NCBI GenBank assembly: GCA_023439305.1
Contig: JAEXOO010000047.1
Span: 37,472-101,471, forward strand
Length of the DNA stretch: 64,000 bases
Direction of reading: 5' to 3'
DNA from: Pseudomonadota bacterium
GTDB taxonomy: Bacteria; Pseudomonadota; Gammaproteobacteria; Burkholderiales; Burkholderiaceae_B
In this document: piece by piece, positions 34,810-44,018 of the stretch
Position numbering within the stretch: the stretch's first letter is position 1
Layout: each line of letters opens with the position of its first letter
Position numbers and translations under genes: made by a program
Notes under the pieces: model-generated
Told to the model about the DNA's origin: nothing
Database searches by the model: none
The model's input: only the letters and a program-made list of their open reading frames with translations

Positions 34810-34830
34810 ATCCTTGCGGTCGAAGAGAAA

Positions 34831-34889
34831 GGGGAAAGCGTTTCATACGGGTGTCATGTCGTGATTACCCTGATTTTAACGCTTTCCCC
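34831..34889. repeat. 12-bp inverted repeat upstream of the amino-acid ABC operon
   Basis: ggggaaagcgtt (34831-34842) and aacgctttcccc (34878-34889) are perfect inverted copies separated by 35 bases, in the gap between gdhA and the ABC operon. They lie 22-80 bases upstream of the ATPase start. Either two half-sites for a regulator or a long RNA stem of the leader transcript. Confidence 0.55.
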
Positions 34890-34956
34890 GCCTTCAGACC
34901 GTACAGGGTCTATCCCACCTTGTTAAAAAAGTAGTATAGACATTTAATAGTGTGCC

Positions 34957-36246
34957 TCAAGGATAGAGTCCGCGCACCTGGCGCGACTCCAGGATGCGGG
35001 CGCAGCCCACGATGAAGGCGGCCGTGCGCAAGGTGACGTTGTGCTCGCGGGCGACCGCCGCCATGGCATGGTAGGCCGAGCGCATCATGTGGCCCAGGCG
35101 CGCATTGATCTCGTCTTCGGTCCAGAAGAAGCTGGAGAAATCCTGCACCCACTCAAAGTAGGACACCGTGACCCCGCCCGCGTTGGCCACCACGTCCGGC
35201 ACGATGACCACGCCCTTGTCGTTCAGGATGTCGTCGGCTTCGGGGGTGGTCGGGCCGTTGGCGCCCTCGATGATGATGCGCGCGCGGATACGGTCGGCGT
35301 TGTCCTTGTTGATCTGGCCTTCCAAAGCGGCAGGGATCAGCAAGTCGGTTTCGATGTGCCAGAAATCAGCGTCGGCAATGGCTTCGGTGTTGGGCGCACC
35401 GGCCACGCCCTTGTTCTGTTCTACATGGTTCAGCAGCGACAGCACATCCAGCCCGTTGGGGTTGTAGACCGTGCCGGTGTGGTCCTGCACGGCCAGCACC
35501 TTGGCGCCGGCCTCCTGGAACAGACGGGCGGCTGTGCCGCCGACGTTGCCAAAGCCCTGCACAATGACGCGCGCACCGTTGACGTCAATGCCAGCGTCGC
35601 GAGCCGCTTCGCAGCCTACGGTAAATACGCCACGGCCCGTGGCTTCCACGCGGCCCAGGCTGCCGCCCAGCGAAACGGGCTTACCGGTGACTACGCCGGT
35701 GGAGGTGCCGCCCACGTTCATGGAATAGGTGTCCATCATCCAGGCCATGGTCTGGGCGTTGGTGTTGACGTCGGGTGCGGGGATATCTTTGTTGGGGCCG
35801 ATGATCACGCCGATTTCGCTGGTGTAGCGGCGCGTGACGCGTTCCAGCTCAGCCTGGGAGAAGTCCCGCGGGTCGATGCGTATGCCGCCCTTGGCGCCGC
35901 CAAAGGGCAGGTTGACCGCAGCGGACTTGACTGACATCCAGGCGGCCAGCGCCATGACCTCGGACAAGGTGACGTCCTGGTGGTAGCGCACGCCGCCCTT
36001 GCCGGGCCCGCGCGAGGTGTTGTGCTGGACGCGGTAACCTTCGAAATGGGCCACGGTGCCGTTGTCCAGTTCGATGGGCACGTCCACGATCAGGGTGCGC
36101 TTGGGGCGCTTGAGTGTTTCCACCCAGCGGGACAGCTTGCCCAGGTAAGGGGTGACCCGCTCCACTTGTTCGAGATAGATACCCCATGGACCGATGTTGT
36201 CGGGGTTAAGGTAAGACGGCAGGGCATGAGTTGGACGATCTGTCAT
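34957..36246 (-). CDS. gdhA: Glutamate dehydrogenase
   Basis: A 429-residue Glu/Leu/Phe/Val dehydrogenase interconverting glutamate and 2-oxoglutarate plus ammonia in the cytoplasm. The catalytic Lys region is LPFGGAKGGIRIDPRDFS; the N-terminal substrate Lys lies in GPGKGGVRYH; the Rossmann motif is VIVQGFGNVGGTAARLFQEAGAKV (about 215-238). The start ATG at 36246 follows GAGGAG closely. It lies upstream of the amino-acid transporter operon on the same strand; together with asparaginase it would feed imported amides into central nitrogen metabolism. Cofactor preference is not certain. Confidence 0.95.
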   Translation of the reverse strand: MTDRPTHALPSYLNPDNIGPWGIYLEQVERVTPYLGKLSRWVETLKRPKRTLIVDVPIELDNGTVAHFEGYRVQHNTSRGPGKGGVRYHQDVTLSEVMALAAWMSVKSAAVNLPFGGAKGGIRIDPRDFSQAELERVTRRYTSEIGVIIGPNKDIPAPDVNTNAQTMAWMMDTYSMNVGGTSTGVVTGKPVSLGGSLGRVEATGRGVFTVGCEAARDAGIDVNGARVIVQGFGNVGGTAARLFQEAGAKVLAVQDHTGTVYNPNGLDVLSLLNHVEQNKGVAGAPNTEAIADADFWHIETDLLIPAALEGQINKDNADRIRARIIIEGANGPTTPEADDILNDKGVVIVPDVVANAGGVTVSYFEWVQDFSSFFWTEDEINARLGHMMRSAYHAMAAVAREHNVTLRTAAFIVGCARILESRQVRGLYP

Positions 36247-36435
36247 GGGCTCCTCGATAGGGTTGGGTAAGGGGAGGGGGCTGGGGATGAAGGCGGTTTC
36301 GGGTCGGTGCAGCAAGCGCAGCCAAAGGCGTGGGCCCGGTTGGGCGCAGGCAGGCGGCAAGAGTTATGCTATCGGAAATGGCCGGTCTTGTGTTTGCCGT
36401 CTCCGGTCGCGGCTTATCTGAAGCCTGTGCCTGCA

Positions 36436-37140
36436 ATGCTCCCCACTCCATCTCCCTTAAGCACGCGTCTGGCGCAGTTGCGCGATCGCATTGAACAAGC
36501 TTGCCGGCAGGCGGGCCGCGAACCGGAATCGGTGAATTTGCTGCCAGTCAGCAAGACTTTCCCGGTTGATCTGCTGGCTCAGGCGCTGGATCTGGGCCTG
36601 ACCCGTCTGGGCGAAAACAAGCTGCAGGAAATCCGCGACAAGCAGATTCAACTGGCGGAGCGCAACGTGCAGTGGGTGATGATAGGCCATTTGCAGACGA
36701 ATAAGGCCAAGGATGCCGCCCGATGGGTCAGCGAAGTGCAGTCCCTGGATCGATTGGCGCTGGCTCAGGCGCTGGACAAGCGGCTGCAGATCGAACAGCG
36801 CAGCCTGGACGTGCTGGTGCAGGTCAAGACCTCGCCCGAGGACAGCAAGTTCGGTCTGCCTCCTGACGAATTGCCGGCGTTCCTGCAAGCGCTGCGCTCT
36901 CTGGACACCTTGAAGGTGCGTGGACTGATGACTCTGGCCGAGAACAGTCCCGATCCTCAGGCGGTGCGGGCGTGCTTCCGACAGCTGCGGCTGTGGCGCG
37001 ATCGGCTGCAGGAACTGGGGCACGACCAGGTGCAGCGCCTGTCCATGGGCATGAGCGGCGACTTCGCGCTGGCCATCCAGGAAGGTTCCACGGAGATCCG
37101 TGTCGGTTCGGCGCTGTTCGGAGCCCGCGACTACACCTGA
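36436..37140 (+). CDS. yggS: Pyridoxal-phosphate homeostasis protein YggS
   Basis: A 234-residue PLP-binding protein of the YggS/PROSC family, which buffers PLP rather than catalysing a reaction. The PLP Lys is Lys40 (NLLPVSKTFP). Other signatures are RLGENKLQE, WVMIGHLQTNKAKDA and SMGMSGDFALAIQEGSTEIRVGSALFG. The ATG at 36436 fits the usual N-terminus; a GTG 9 bases upstream is possible. It is divergent from gdhA across 189 bases. Confidence 0.94.
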   Translation: MLPTPSPLSTRLAQLRDRIEQACRQAGREPESVNLLPVSKTFPVDLLAQALDLGLTRLGENKLQEIRDKQIQLAERNVQWVMIGHLQTNKAKDAARWVSEVQSLDRLALAQALDKRLQIEQRSLDVLVQVKTSPEDSKFGLPPDELPAFLQALRSLDTLKVRGLMTLAENSPDPQAVRACFRQLRLWRDRLQELGHDQVQRLSMGMSGDFALAIQEGSTEIRVGSALFGARDYT

Positions 37141-37308
37141 GTTCCTGCCCGATGTCCGAGCCGTCCGCCTGGCGGTATCCGCATCGCTCCTAATGCCGCC
37201 CGATCAGACCCTGGCGCATAATGTCTCGGCGCACCCTGCGGGTGCAATCACTCAACGATAAAAAGAGCGGCGCTCCAAGCGTGCTCGAACAAAGACTGAG
37301 GAGACAAT

Positions 37309-38277
37309 ATGCGTTGGAAGACTTTTGGCATTAGCATTGCGCTGGCCAGCGCCGGTGTGATGGGTACGGCAGTGGCGGCGGACTGGCCCCAGTCGCCGGT
37401 GCAGTGGGTCGTGCCTTATCCGGCTGGCGGCGGCTCGGACGTGATTGCGCGGCTGGTGGCCAAGCAGCTTGAAACCACCTTGGGCCAGAGCCTGATCGTG
37501 GAAAACAAGCCGGGCGCCGCCACCATTATCGGCGCGACGTATGTGGCCAATGCCAAGCCGGACGGTTACACGGTGGGTACGGCCGATTCGGGAACCCTGG
37601 CCTATAACCCGTCCATGTACCGCAGCTTGCAATACGACCCTTCCAAGTTCACCTATGTGGGCGGTCTGGCGCGGTTTCCCTTGATGCTGGCCGTGCCGCA
37701 GGAATCCCCCTACAAGACGCTGGAAGAACTGCTGGCGGCCGCCCGGGCAGAGCCTGAAAAGCTGACGGCCTCGTCGGCCGGCAGTGGCTCGCCCCACCAC
37801 CTGGCCCTGGAAATGTTCAAGCAGCTGACCGACACCAAGATCGTGCATGTGCCCTACAAGGGTGCTGCGCCGGCGATCCAGGATTTGCTGGGACGCCAGG
37901 TGGACATGTCCTTTGTGGATTCGGCGGCGGGCTTGTCCAACATCAAGGCGGGCAAGCTGCGCGTCTTGGCGGTGGCCACGCCCAAGCGCATCGACCTTCT
38001 GCCCGATGTGCCCACCATGGCCGAGGCTGGCGTTAAGAATTTCCATGCCTACGCCTGGCAAGGCATGGTCGGCCCTCAGAATATGGATGCGCAGGCGCAA
38101 AAACGCATGAGCGAGGCCTTGACGCAGGCGCTGCAGGATCCGTCCGTGTCGCAGCGCATCCGGGATATGGGCGTGGAGCCCATGCCCATGTCGTCTGATG
38201 AATTCCGCAAGTTCGCCGAACGCGAGCGGGCGGAATGGGCCATCGTTATTCAGCGCGCCGATATCCGCATGGAATAA
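37309..38277 (+). CDS. Bug-family tripartite tricarboxylate transporter receptor
   Basis: A 322-residue periplasmic receptor with a signal peptide (residues 1-23, cut near AVAA-DW). The family blocks are VQWVVPYPAGGGSDVIARLVA, IVENKPGAATIIGATYVANAKPDGYT, SSAGSGSPHHLALEMFK and VHVPYKGAAPAIQDLLGRQVDMSF. No permease lies nearby. A small hairpin gcaccc / gggtgc (37231-37245) and a CATAAT (37217-37222) lie upstream in the probable leader and promoter. The ligand is unknown. Confidence 0.94.
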   Translation: MRWKTFGISIALASAGVMGTAVAADWPQSPVQWVVPYPAGGGSDVIARLVAKQLETTLGQSLIVENKPGAATIIGATYVANAKPDGYTVGTADSGTLAYNPSMYRSLQYDPSKFTYVGGLARFPLMLAVPQESPYKTLEELLAAARAEPEKLTASSAGSGSPHHLALEMFKQLTDTKIVHVPYKGAAPAIQDLLGRQVDMSFVDSAAGLSNIKAGKLRVLAVATPKRIDLLPDVPTMAEAGVKNFHAYAWQGMVGPQNMDAQAQKRMSEALTQALQDPSVSQRIRDMGVEPMPMSSDEFRKFAERERAEWAIVIQRADIRME

Positions 38278-38288
38278 GCCCGGCCTTG

Positions 38289-38975
38289 CTAGGCCACCTG
38301 GATGTCCCCGTAGTGCTTCAGGGCATCCAGGTCCAGCACCTGGACCGCGCCGTATTCGATCAGCAGCAGGCCTTCGCTCTCCAGCTGGCGCAATGCCTGG
38401 TTGGCGCGCTGGCGCGACACGCGGGCCAGGTAGCCGATCTCTTCCTGGGTAATGTCCAGGCGCAATCCCTTGCCGGGATACAGCAGGGGGTTGAACAGCT
38501 CGGCCAGGCTGCGTGCCACCCGGGCGTCGGGCGTGGACAGGCGGTCGTATTCGGCCTTGCCGATGAATTGCGCCACGCGCTCATTGAGCTGATGCAGGAG
38601 GTAGCGATTGAACGCAATGCTCTGGTCCAGCAAATCGTTAAAGGTACGCGCCGGCAGCCGGGCGATCTGGCTGGCGCGCAGCGCCACCACATCGTATTTG
38701 CGTTCTTCGTCCTTGAGCAGCGAACCTTCGCCAATCCAGCCGCCCGCCGGCACGCCCGTCAAGGAGGCGATCTTGCCGTCGGGATTGCCCACGGACACCT
38801 TGATCAGGCCGGACATCACGCCCAGCCAGGCCGTGGCGCGCCCGCCCTTGTGCTCGATGATGGCGCCGGCCTCGTACTGGGTGACCAGCAGGTCGCGGCG
38901 CACGCGCTCCTGCAGCTCGGGGGTCAGCAGACCGAACCACGCTGCGCGCTCGGTCAGGGCATCTAGAACGTGCAT
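38289..38975 (-). CDS. Crp/Fnr-family transcriptional regulator
   Basis: A regulator of about 228 residues. The cyclic-nucleotide-binding-type barrel spans about 8-115 (IIEHKGGRATAWLGVMSGLIKVS, GGWIGEGSLL) and the Crp helix-turn-helix about 165-215 (DITQEEIGYLARVSRQRANQALRQLESEGLL). No Fnr-type Cys cluster is seen. I chose the ATG at 38975; an ATG at 39008 adds 11 residues but would put a CRP-like palindrome (39003-39018) across the start. It is divergent from the CoA-ligase/Liv cluster and a good candidate for its regulator. Confidence 0.88.
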   Translation of the reverse strand: MHVLDALTERAAWFGLLTPELQERVRRDLLVTQYEAGAIIEHKGGRATAWLGVMSGLIKVSVGNPDGKIASLTGVPAGGWIGEGSLLKDEERKYDVVALRASQIARLPARTFNDLLDQSIAFNRYLLHQLNERVAQFIGKAEYDRLSTPDARVARSLAELFNPLLYPGKGLRLDITQEEIGYLARVSRQRANQALRQLESEGLLLIEYGAVQVLDLDALKHYGDIQVA

Positions 38976-39002
38976 GAGGATTAACCCTAGATAAAGGTGG
39001 AA

Positions 39003-39018
39003 TGTCATGTCCGTGACA
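39003..39018. promoter_or_regulatory. CRP-like palindrome TGTCA-N6-TGACA
   Basis: A perfect 5-N6-5 palindrome, the geometry of Crp/Fnr sites (TGTGA-N6-TCACA in E. coli). It lies 28 bases before the Crp/Fnr gene start and 133 bases before the CoA-ligase start, in their shared divergent control region. The role is inferred. Confidence 0.5.
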
Positions 39019-39150
39019 GTTAGGTGGACAGGCAGCCGATACCTTGATTAACAACAGGATGCAAACAGCAGACTGACATAAAGCAAGTCTTCCTTGGCCA
39101 TCATAAGCAGCCTCCTGGAGCAGAACAAGCCGGGAAAATTCGGAGGAGAC

Positions 39151-41118
39151 ATGGTTGTACGGACGGATGGAGGGCAGGCGGCCGGCGTACCCGGCACCTT
39201 TCCCGCGTGGATAGATCATCATGCCCGCGTGCGCGGCGATCATGTCGCCATGCGCGAGAAAGACCTGGGCATCTGGCAGACCTGGACCTGGCGGCAGGTG
39301 GCCGAGCAGGCCGAGCAGCTGGCAGCCGGCCTGGCGGGTCTGGGCGTGCAGAATGGCCAGCACATCGCCGTGATCGGTGAAAACCGGCCCCGCTTGTACC
39401 TGGCCATGATGGCGGCCCAGATGCTGGGCGCCGTGCCGGTGCCGTTGTACCAGGATGCAGTGGCGCAGGAAATGCTGCATGTGCTGCGCGACGCCAGCAT
39501 CCGCGTGGCGGTGGTCGAAGACCAGGAACAGGTCGACAAGTTGCTGGAGGTCTGGGAGGAGTGCCCGGACTTGAGTCACGTGGTTTTCGACGACCCGCGC
39601 GGTCTGCGCAATTATCGTCAGGAACAATTGCAGGACATCGAACGCGTGATGGAGCAGGGGTGCGTGGTCTTGGAGCGGGACCCGGATGCGGTGCGGCGTC
39701 TGTGGCAGGCGATCAGCCCCGAGCACACGGCGGCCATGTTCTACACCTCCGGCACCACCGGCAAGCCCAAGGGCGTGGTGCTGACGCATGCCGCACTGAT
39801 CGACCGGGCCCTGGCCATCCAGGACATGGAGTCGCTGACCGATCACGAGGAAGTGCTGGCTTATCTGCCGCCGGCCTGGATCGGGCAGAACATGTTTTCC
39901 TATACGCAGTTCCTGGTGACCGGCTTTACCGTCAACCATCCCGAGTCGCCCAATACCGTTTCCATCGATCTGCACGACATAGGGCCGACCTATTACTTTG
40001 CGCCGCCGCGCGTGTTGGAAGGGTTGCTGACGCAAGTGACCATACGCATGGAGGATGCCGGCGCGATCAAGCGCGCACTGTACCGGCGCTGCATGAGTCT
40101 GGCGCGACGCGTAGGCGTGCGCATTCTGGACGGCCGCCGCGACGTGGGCGCCTGGGACCGTCTGCGTTATGCCTTGGGCAATGTGCTGATCTACGGGCCC
40201 TTGCGCAACGCCCTGGGCATGAGTCGGGTGCGCGTAGCCTATACCGCCGGCGAGGCCATTGGCCCGGACTTGTTCGATTTCTACCGCTCTATCGGCATCA
40301 ACTTGAAGCAGTTGTATGGCTCTACCGAAACGTCGGTGTTTGTCTGCGTGCAGGAGGACGGCCAGGTGCGCGCCGACACCGTCGGCCCGCCGGTGCGGGG
40401 CGTGGATATACGGGTGGCCGACAATGGCGAAATCCAGGTGCGCAGCCCCGGCCTGTTCAAGGAGTACTACCGCAACCCTGAATCCACCATCGAGTCTTTT
40501 ACCGAGGATGGCTGGTATCACACCGGGGATGCCGGCTATCTGGATGGCGACGGTCAGTTGAAGATCATCGACCGGGCCAAGGATGTGGGCAAGCTGGCTG
40601 ATGGCTCGTTGTTTGCGCCCAAGTACATCGAGAACAAGCTCAAATTCTTTCCGTTCATCAAGGAAGCCGTGGCCTTTGGTGCGGATCAGGACCAGGTCTG
40701 CGCCTTCATCAATATCGATCTGGAGGCCGTCGGCAACTGGGCCGAGCGCCGCAACCTGCCGTATGCCGGCTACACCGACCTGGCTGCCAAGCCCGAGGTC
40801 TATGCTTTGATTCGCGAGTGCGTGGCCGAGGTCAACCAGGACCTGGCCGCCGATCCCAAGCTGGCAGGCTCTTGCATCCGCGCTTTCCTGATTCTGCACA
40901 AAGAGCTGGATCCGGATGATGACGAGCTGACACGCACCCGCAAAGTGCGGCGCGGCTTCATCGCACAGAAGTACGACGTGCTGGTGCAGGCTCTGTTTTC
41001 GGGCCTGGATCACCAGTACGTCGAGACCGAGGTGAAATTCGAAGATGGCCGCACAGGCCGCATTGCTGCGGATCTGCGCATCGAGCGCATGCCCGCCGCA
41101 GCGGGGAGGAGCCAATGA
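39151..41118 (+). CDS. AMP-forming acyl-CoA synthetase (long-chain/aryl type)
   Basis: A 655-residue ANL-superfamily ligase that activates a carboxylic acid to its CoA thioester via an acyl-adenylate. The AMP-binding P-loop is MFYTSGTTGKPKG (about 212-224), the adenine motif is QLYGSTETS (about 388-396), and the hinge is GWYHTGDAGYLDGDGQLKIIDRAKD (about 452-476). The length fits FadD-like enzymes with a long C-terminal domain. The ATG at 39151 is preceded by ggagga; a TTG at 39094 gives a longer, less likely form. It overlaps the LivG-type gene by 4 bases, so activation and transport are coupled. Confidence 0.9.
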   Translation: MVVRTDGGQAAGVPGTFPAWIDHHARVRGDHVAMREKDLGIWQTWTWRQVAEQAEQLAAGLAGLGVQNGQHIAVIGENRPRLYLAMMAAQMLGAVPVPLYQDAVAQEMLHVLRDASIRVAVVEDQEQVDKLLEVWEECPDLSHVVFDDPRGLRNYRQEQLQDIERVMEQGCVVLERDPDAVRRLWQAISPEHTAAMFYTSGTTGKPKGVVLTHAALIDRALAIQDMESLTDHEEVLAYLPPAWIGQNMFSYTQFLVTGFTVNHPESPNTVSIDLHDIGPTYYFAPPRVLEGLLTQVTIRMEDAGAIKRALYRRCMSLARRVGVRILDGRRDVGAWDRLRYALGNVLIYGPLRNALGMSRVRVAYTAGEAIGPDLFDFYRSIGINLKQLYGSTETSVFVCVQEDGQVRADTVGPPVRGVDIRVADNGEIQVRSPGLFKEYYRNPESTIESFTEDGWYHTGDAGYLDGDGQLKIIDRAKDVGKLADGSLFAPKYIENKLKFFPFIKEAVAFGADQDQVCAFINIDLEAVGNWAERRNLPYAGYTDLAAKPEVYALIRECVAEVNQDLAADPKLAGSCIRAFLILHKELDPDDDELTRTRKVRRGFIAQKYDVLVQALFSGLDHQYVETEVKFEDGRTGRIAADLRIERMPAAAGRSQ

Positions 41119-41918
41119 TGCAGGACGCGCAGACACAGGACCGGCGTATCGGACCGGTGGTACTGGACTTGAAGAATATTTCGCTGGCCTTTGGTGGGGT
41201 GAAGGCGCTGACGGACATTTCCTTCGACATACGCGAACACGAGATCCGTTCCATCATCGGCCCCAATGGCGCAGGCAAAAGCTCCATGCTGAACGTCATC
41301 AACGGCGTCTATGCACCACAAAAGGGCGAGATTGTTTTACGCGGACGCGCTCATGCACGCATGAACTCGCGCCATACCGCCGAGCAAGGCATCGCCCGCA
41401 CTTTCCAGAACCTGGCGCTGTTCAAGGGGATGAGCGTGCTGGACAACATCATGACGGGCCGCAATCTGCACATGAAAAGCGGCGTGCTGGCGCAGGCGTT
41501 CCGCCTGGGGCGCGCCGAGCGCGAGGAAATCCGCAACCGTGAATACGTGGAAGGCATCATCGACTTCCTGGAAATCCAGGCCTACCGCAAGACGCCTGTG
41601 GGACGCCTGCCCTATGGCCTGCAAAAGCGTGTGGACCTGGGCCGGGCGCTGGCCATGCAGCCCAGCATTCTGTTGCTGGACGAGCCCATGGCGGGCATGA
41701 ACATCGAGGAAAAGCAGGACATGTGCCGCTTCATCCTGGATGTGAACGAAGAATACGGCACTACCATCGTGCTGATCGAGCATGACATGGGCGTGGTCAT
41801 GGATATTTCCGACCGGGTCGTAGTGCTGGATTACGGTAAGAAGATCGGCGATGGCGCGCCTGATGCGGTGCGGCAGAATCCGGATGTCATCCGCGCCTAT
41901 CTGGGCGCCGGACACTGA
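41115..41918 (+). CDS. Branched-chain-type ABC transporter ATP-binding protein (LivG-like)
   Basis: A 267-residue ATPase. Walker A GPNGAGKSS (about 49-57), Q-loop RTFQNLALF, Walker B ILLLDEPMAGMN and His switch LIEHDMGVV are all present; the signature is the LivG variant LPYGLQKRVDLGRAL. The GPNGAGKSSMLNVINGVY block is typical of the LivG branch. Second gene of a seven-gene cluster of two ligases and five transporter subunits. Confidence 0.94.
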   Translation: MMQDAQTQDRRIGPVVLDLKNISLAFGGVKALTDISFDIREHEIRSIIGPNGAGKSSMLNVINGVYAPQKGEIVLRGRAHARMNSRHTAEQGIARTFQNLALFKGMSVLDNIMTGRNLHMKSGVLAQAFRLGRAEREEIRNREYVEGIIDFLEIQAYRKTPVGRLPYGLQKRVDLGRALAMQPSILLLDEPMAGMNIEEKQDMCRFILDVNEEYGTTIVLIEHDMGVVMDISDRVVVLDYGKKIGDGAPDAVRQNPDVIRAYLGAGH

Positions 41919-41929
41919 GGGGAAGGGAC

Positions 41930-42859
41930 ATGGCATTTTTTCTGGAAACCGTGCTGGGCGGACTGATGATCGGGATGCTGTATGCCCTGGTCGCCCTGGG
42001 TTTTGTCCTGATCTTCAAGGCCTCTGGAGTATTCAACTTCGCCCAGGGCGCCATGGTGCTGGTGGCCGCGCTGGCCATGGCCCGCCTGTCCCATTGGATC
42101 CCTCAATGGCTGGGCATGGAGCCGGGACTGTGGGGCAATGTGCTGGCTTTCATCGTGTCGGCGCTGCTGATGTGGGTGCTGGCCGTGGTGATCGAGCGCT
42201 GGGTGCTGCGCTATCTGGTCAATCAGGAAGGCACGACCTTGCTCATGGCCACCATAGGTATCAGCTATTTTCTGGACGGCATGGGTCAGATCATTTTCGG
42301 CAGCTCGGTCTATTCGATCGATGTGGGCATGCCCAAGGATCCGGTCTTCATTCTGGAATCCATGTTCGAGGGCGGCGTGCTGGTCAGCATGGAAGACTTG
42401 AGCTCGGCGGTGCTGGCGGCGCTGCTGGTCGCGGCCTTGGCCTTTTTCTTCCAGTACACCGGGGTAGGCCGGGCGCTGCGCGCCGTGGCCGACGACCATC
42501 AGGCGGCGCAGTCCATCGGCATTCCGCTGAATCGCATCTGGGTCGTGGTCTGGACGGTGGCCGGTCTGGTGGCCCTGGTGGCGGGCGTGATCTGGGGGTC
42601 CAAATACGGGGTGCAGTTCACCTTGTCCACGGCGGCGCTGCGCGCCTTGCCGGTGGTGATCCTGGGCGGACTGACCTCCATTCCCGGCGCTATCGTAGGT
42701 GGGCTGATCATAGGGGTGGGCGAAAAAGTGTCCGAGGTCTATCTGGGCCCGTACGTGGGCGGCGGCATCGAGATCTGGTTTGCCTATGTGCTGGCCCTGG
42801 TATTCCTGCTGTTCCGGCCGCAAGGCCTGTTCGGCGAGAAGATTATTGATCGCGTCTGA
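41930..42859 (+). CDS. Branched-chain-type ABC transporter permease (LivH-like)
   Basis: A 309-residue inner-membrane permease with about eight hydrophobic segments. LivH marks are GLMIGMLYALVALGFVLIFKASGVFNFAQGAM (about 10-41) and GRALRAVADDHQAAQSIGIPLNRIW (about 179-203), the coupling loop. The LivF/G ATPases dock on that loop. It sits 11 bases after the LivG-like gene. Confidence 0.94.
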   Translation: MAFFLETVLGGLMIGMLYALVALGFVLIFKASGVFNFAQGAMVLVAALAMARLSHWIPQWLGMEPGLWGNVLAFIVSALLMWVLAVVIERWVLRYLVNQEGTTLLMATIGISYFLDGMGQIIFGSSVYSIDVGMPKDPVFILESMFEGGVLVSMEDLSSAVLAALLVAALAFFFQYTGVGRALRAVADDHQAAQSIGIPLNRIWVVVWTVAGLVALVAGVIWGSKYGVQFTLSTAALRALPVVILGGLTSIPGAIVGGLIIGVGEKVSEVYLGPYVGGGIEIWFAYVLALVFLLFRPQGLFGEKIIDRV

Positions 42860-42871
42860 GGTGGAGTCGAC

Positions 42872-43936
42872 ATGATTTATCGCGAGAACGGCCAGTTCAA
42901 GAGCAGCTACCGGGCTGACCAGCAGATTTTTCCTATCCGCCAGGATCGCTACGTGGTGGCAGGCGTGCTGCTGGTGGCGTTCGTGCTGGCGCCGCTGCTG
43001 GCATCGAACTATTTCCTGCAGGCCATACTGACGCCGTTTCTGATCCTGTCCCTGGCGGCGATCGGCCTGAATATCCTGGTGGGCTATTGCGGGCAGATCT
43101 CCATCGGTTCGGGCGCTTTCATGGCGGTGGGGGCCTATGCCGCCTGGAACTTCGGCGTGCGTATTCCCGAGCTGCCGCTGGTGGGGCAGATCCTGCTGGG
43201 CGGCGTGTTCGCTACTTTGGTGGGCGTGGTCTTCGGCATTCCCAGCCTGCGCATCCGCGGCCTGTACCTGGCGGTGACCACGCTGGCGGCGCAGTTCTTC
43301 GTGGACTGGGCGTTCCTGCGCATCGCTTTTTTTACCAATTACTCCCCCTCGGGCAACGTGTCAGTGCCGGCGCTGACCGCCTTCGGCCTGCCCGTGCAGA
43401 CTCCGGCGCAGAAATACGTGTTCGTGCTGATCTTCGTGGTGGTGTTTGCCTTGCTGGCCAAGAATCTGGTGCGCGGGGCCATAGGCCGTCAATGGATGGC
43501 TATCCGCGACATGGACGTGGCGGCCGAGGTCATCGGCATACGGCCGGTGTACGCCAAGCTCACCGCCTTTGCCGTCAGTTCTTTTTTCATCGGCGTGGCC
43601 GGGGCGTTGTGGGCCTATATCCACCTGGGTTCCTGGGAGCCCCTGGCCTTTGACCTGAATCGCTCATTGCAGTTGCTGTTCATCGTCATCATCGGCGGGC
43701 TGGGGTCCATTGTGGGCAGTTTCTTCGGCGCGGCCTTCATGGTGCTGTTGCCGGTGCTGCTGACCAATGTGCCGCACTGGTTTGGCCTGTCGCTGGGCGT
43801 GGATACGGCCTCGCACATCGAGCACATGGTGTTCGGCGCCTTGATTGTCTTCTTTTTGATTGTGGAGCCGCATGGTCTGGCGCGGCTCTGGAGTATTGGC
43901 AAGGAAAAGCTGCGCCTGTGGCCTTTCCCCCATTGA
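42872..43936 (+). CDS. Branched-chain-type ABC transporter permease (LivM-like)
   Basis: A 354-residue permease, partner of the LivH-like protein. LivM marks are LAAIGLNILVGYCGQISIGSGAFMAVGAYAAW (about 50-81), SLRIRGLYLAVTTLAAQFFVDW, and the coupling loop RGAIGRQWMAIRDMDVAAEVIGIRPVYAKL. About ten hydrophobic helices. It is separated by 12 bases from the LivH-like gene; a hairpin precedes the next gene. Confidence 0.94.
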   Translation: MIYRENGQFKSSYRADQQIFPIRQDRYVVAGVLLVAFVLAPLLASNYFLQAILTPFLILSLAAIGLNILVGYCGQISIGSGAFMAVGAYAAWNFGVRIPELPLVGQILLGGVFATLVGVVFGIPSLRIRGLYLAVTTLAAQFFVDWAFLRIAFFTNYSPSGNVSVPALTAFGLPVQTPAQKYVFVLIFVVVFALLAKNLVRGAIGRQWMAIRDMDVAAEVIGIRPVYAKLTAFAVSSFFIGVAGALWAYIHLGSWEPLAFDLNRSLQLLFIVIIGGLGSIVGSFFGAAFMVLLPVLLTNVPHWFGLSLGVDTASHIEHMVFGALIVFFLIVEPHGLARLWSIGKEKLRLWPFPH

Positions 43937-43964
43937 TGCAGGCAGGTAGTTCGTGATGACAACA

Positions 43965-43985
43965 GTCCCGCCATCAGGACGGGAC
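43965..43985 (+). repeat. Small hairpin before the binding-protein gene
   Basis: gtcccg / cgggac with a 9-nt loop lies 34 bases before the LivK-like start, in an 82-base gap inside the operon. It may stabilise the binding-protein mRNA 5' end. Weak support. Confidence 0.35.
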
Positions 43986-44018
43986 AACAAAACATGGTAC
44001 TTATCGGAGGACCAGGAG

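Noticed and set aside
34899..34912. The 14-base word ccgtacagggtcta occurs here and again at 57957-57970
   Set aside because: Around ten to twenty chance 14-mer matches are expected in 64 kb counting both strands, and the contexts differ (after gdhA, and between dctQ and dctP), so no shared site is claimed.
36300..36436. N-terminal extension of YggS from an upstream start near 36307
   Set aside because: The extra residues have no family likeness and lie in the divergent gdhA promoter; the ATG at 36436 gives the normal length.
38638..41136. Very long open antisense frames, for example here on the minus strand and at 27302-29539 and 55893-57611
   Set aside because: Each lies across a well-recognised gene with strong third-position GC bias, and the translations have no recognisable domains and are rich in H, Q, G and A, as shadows are.
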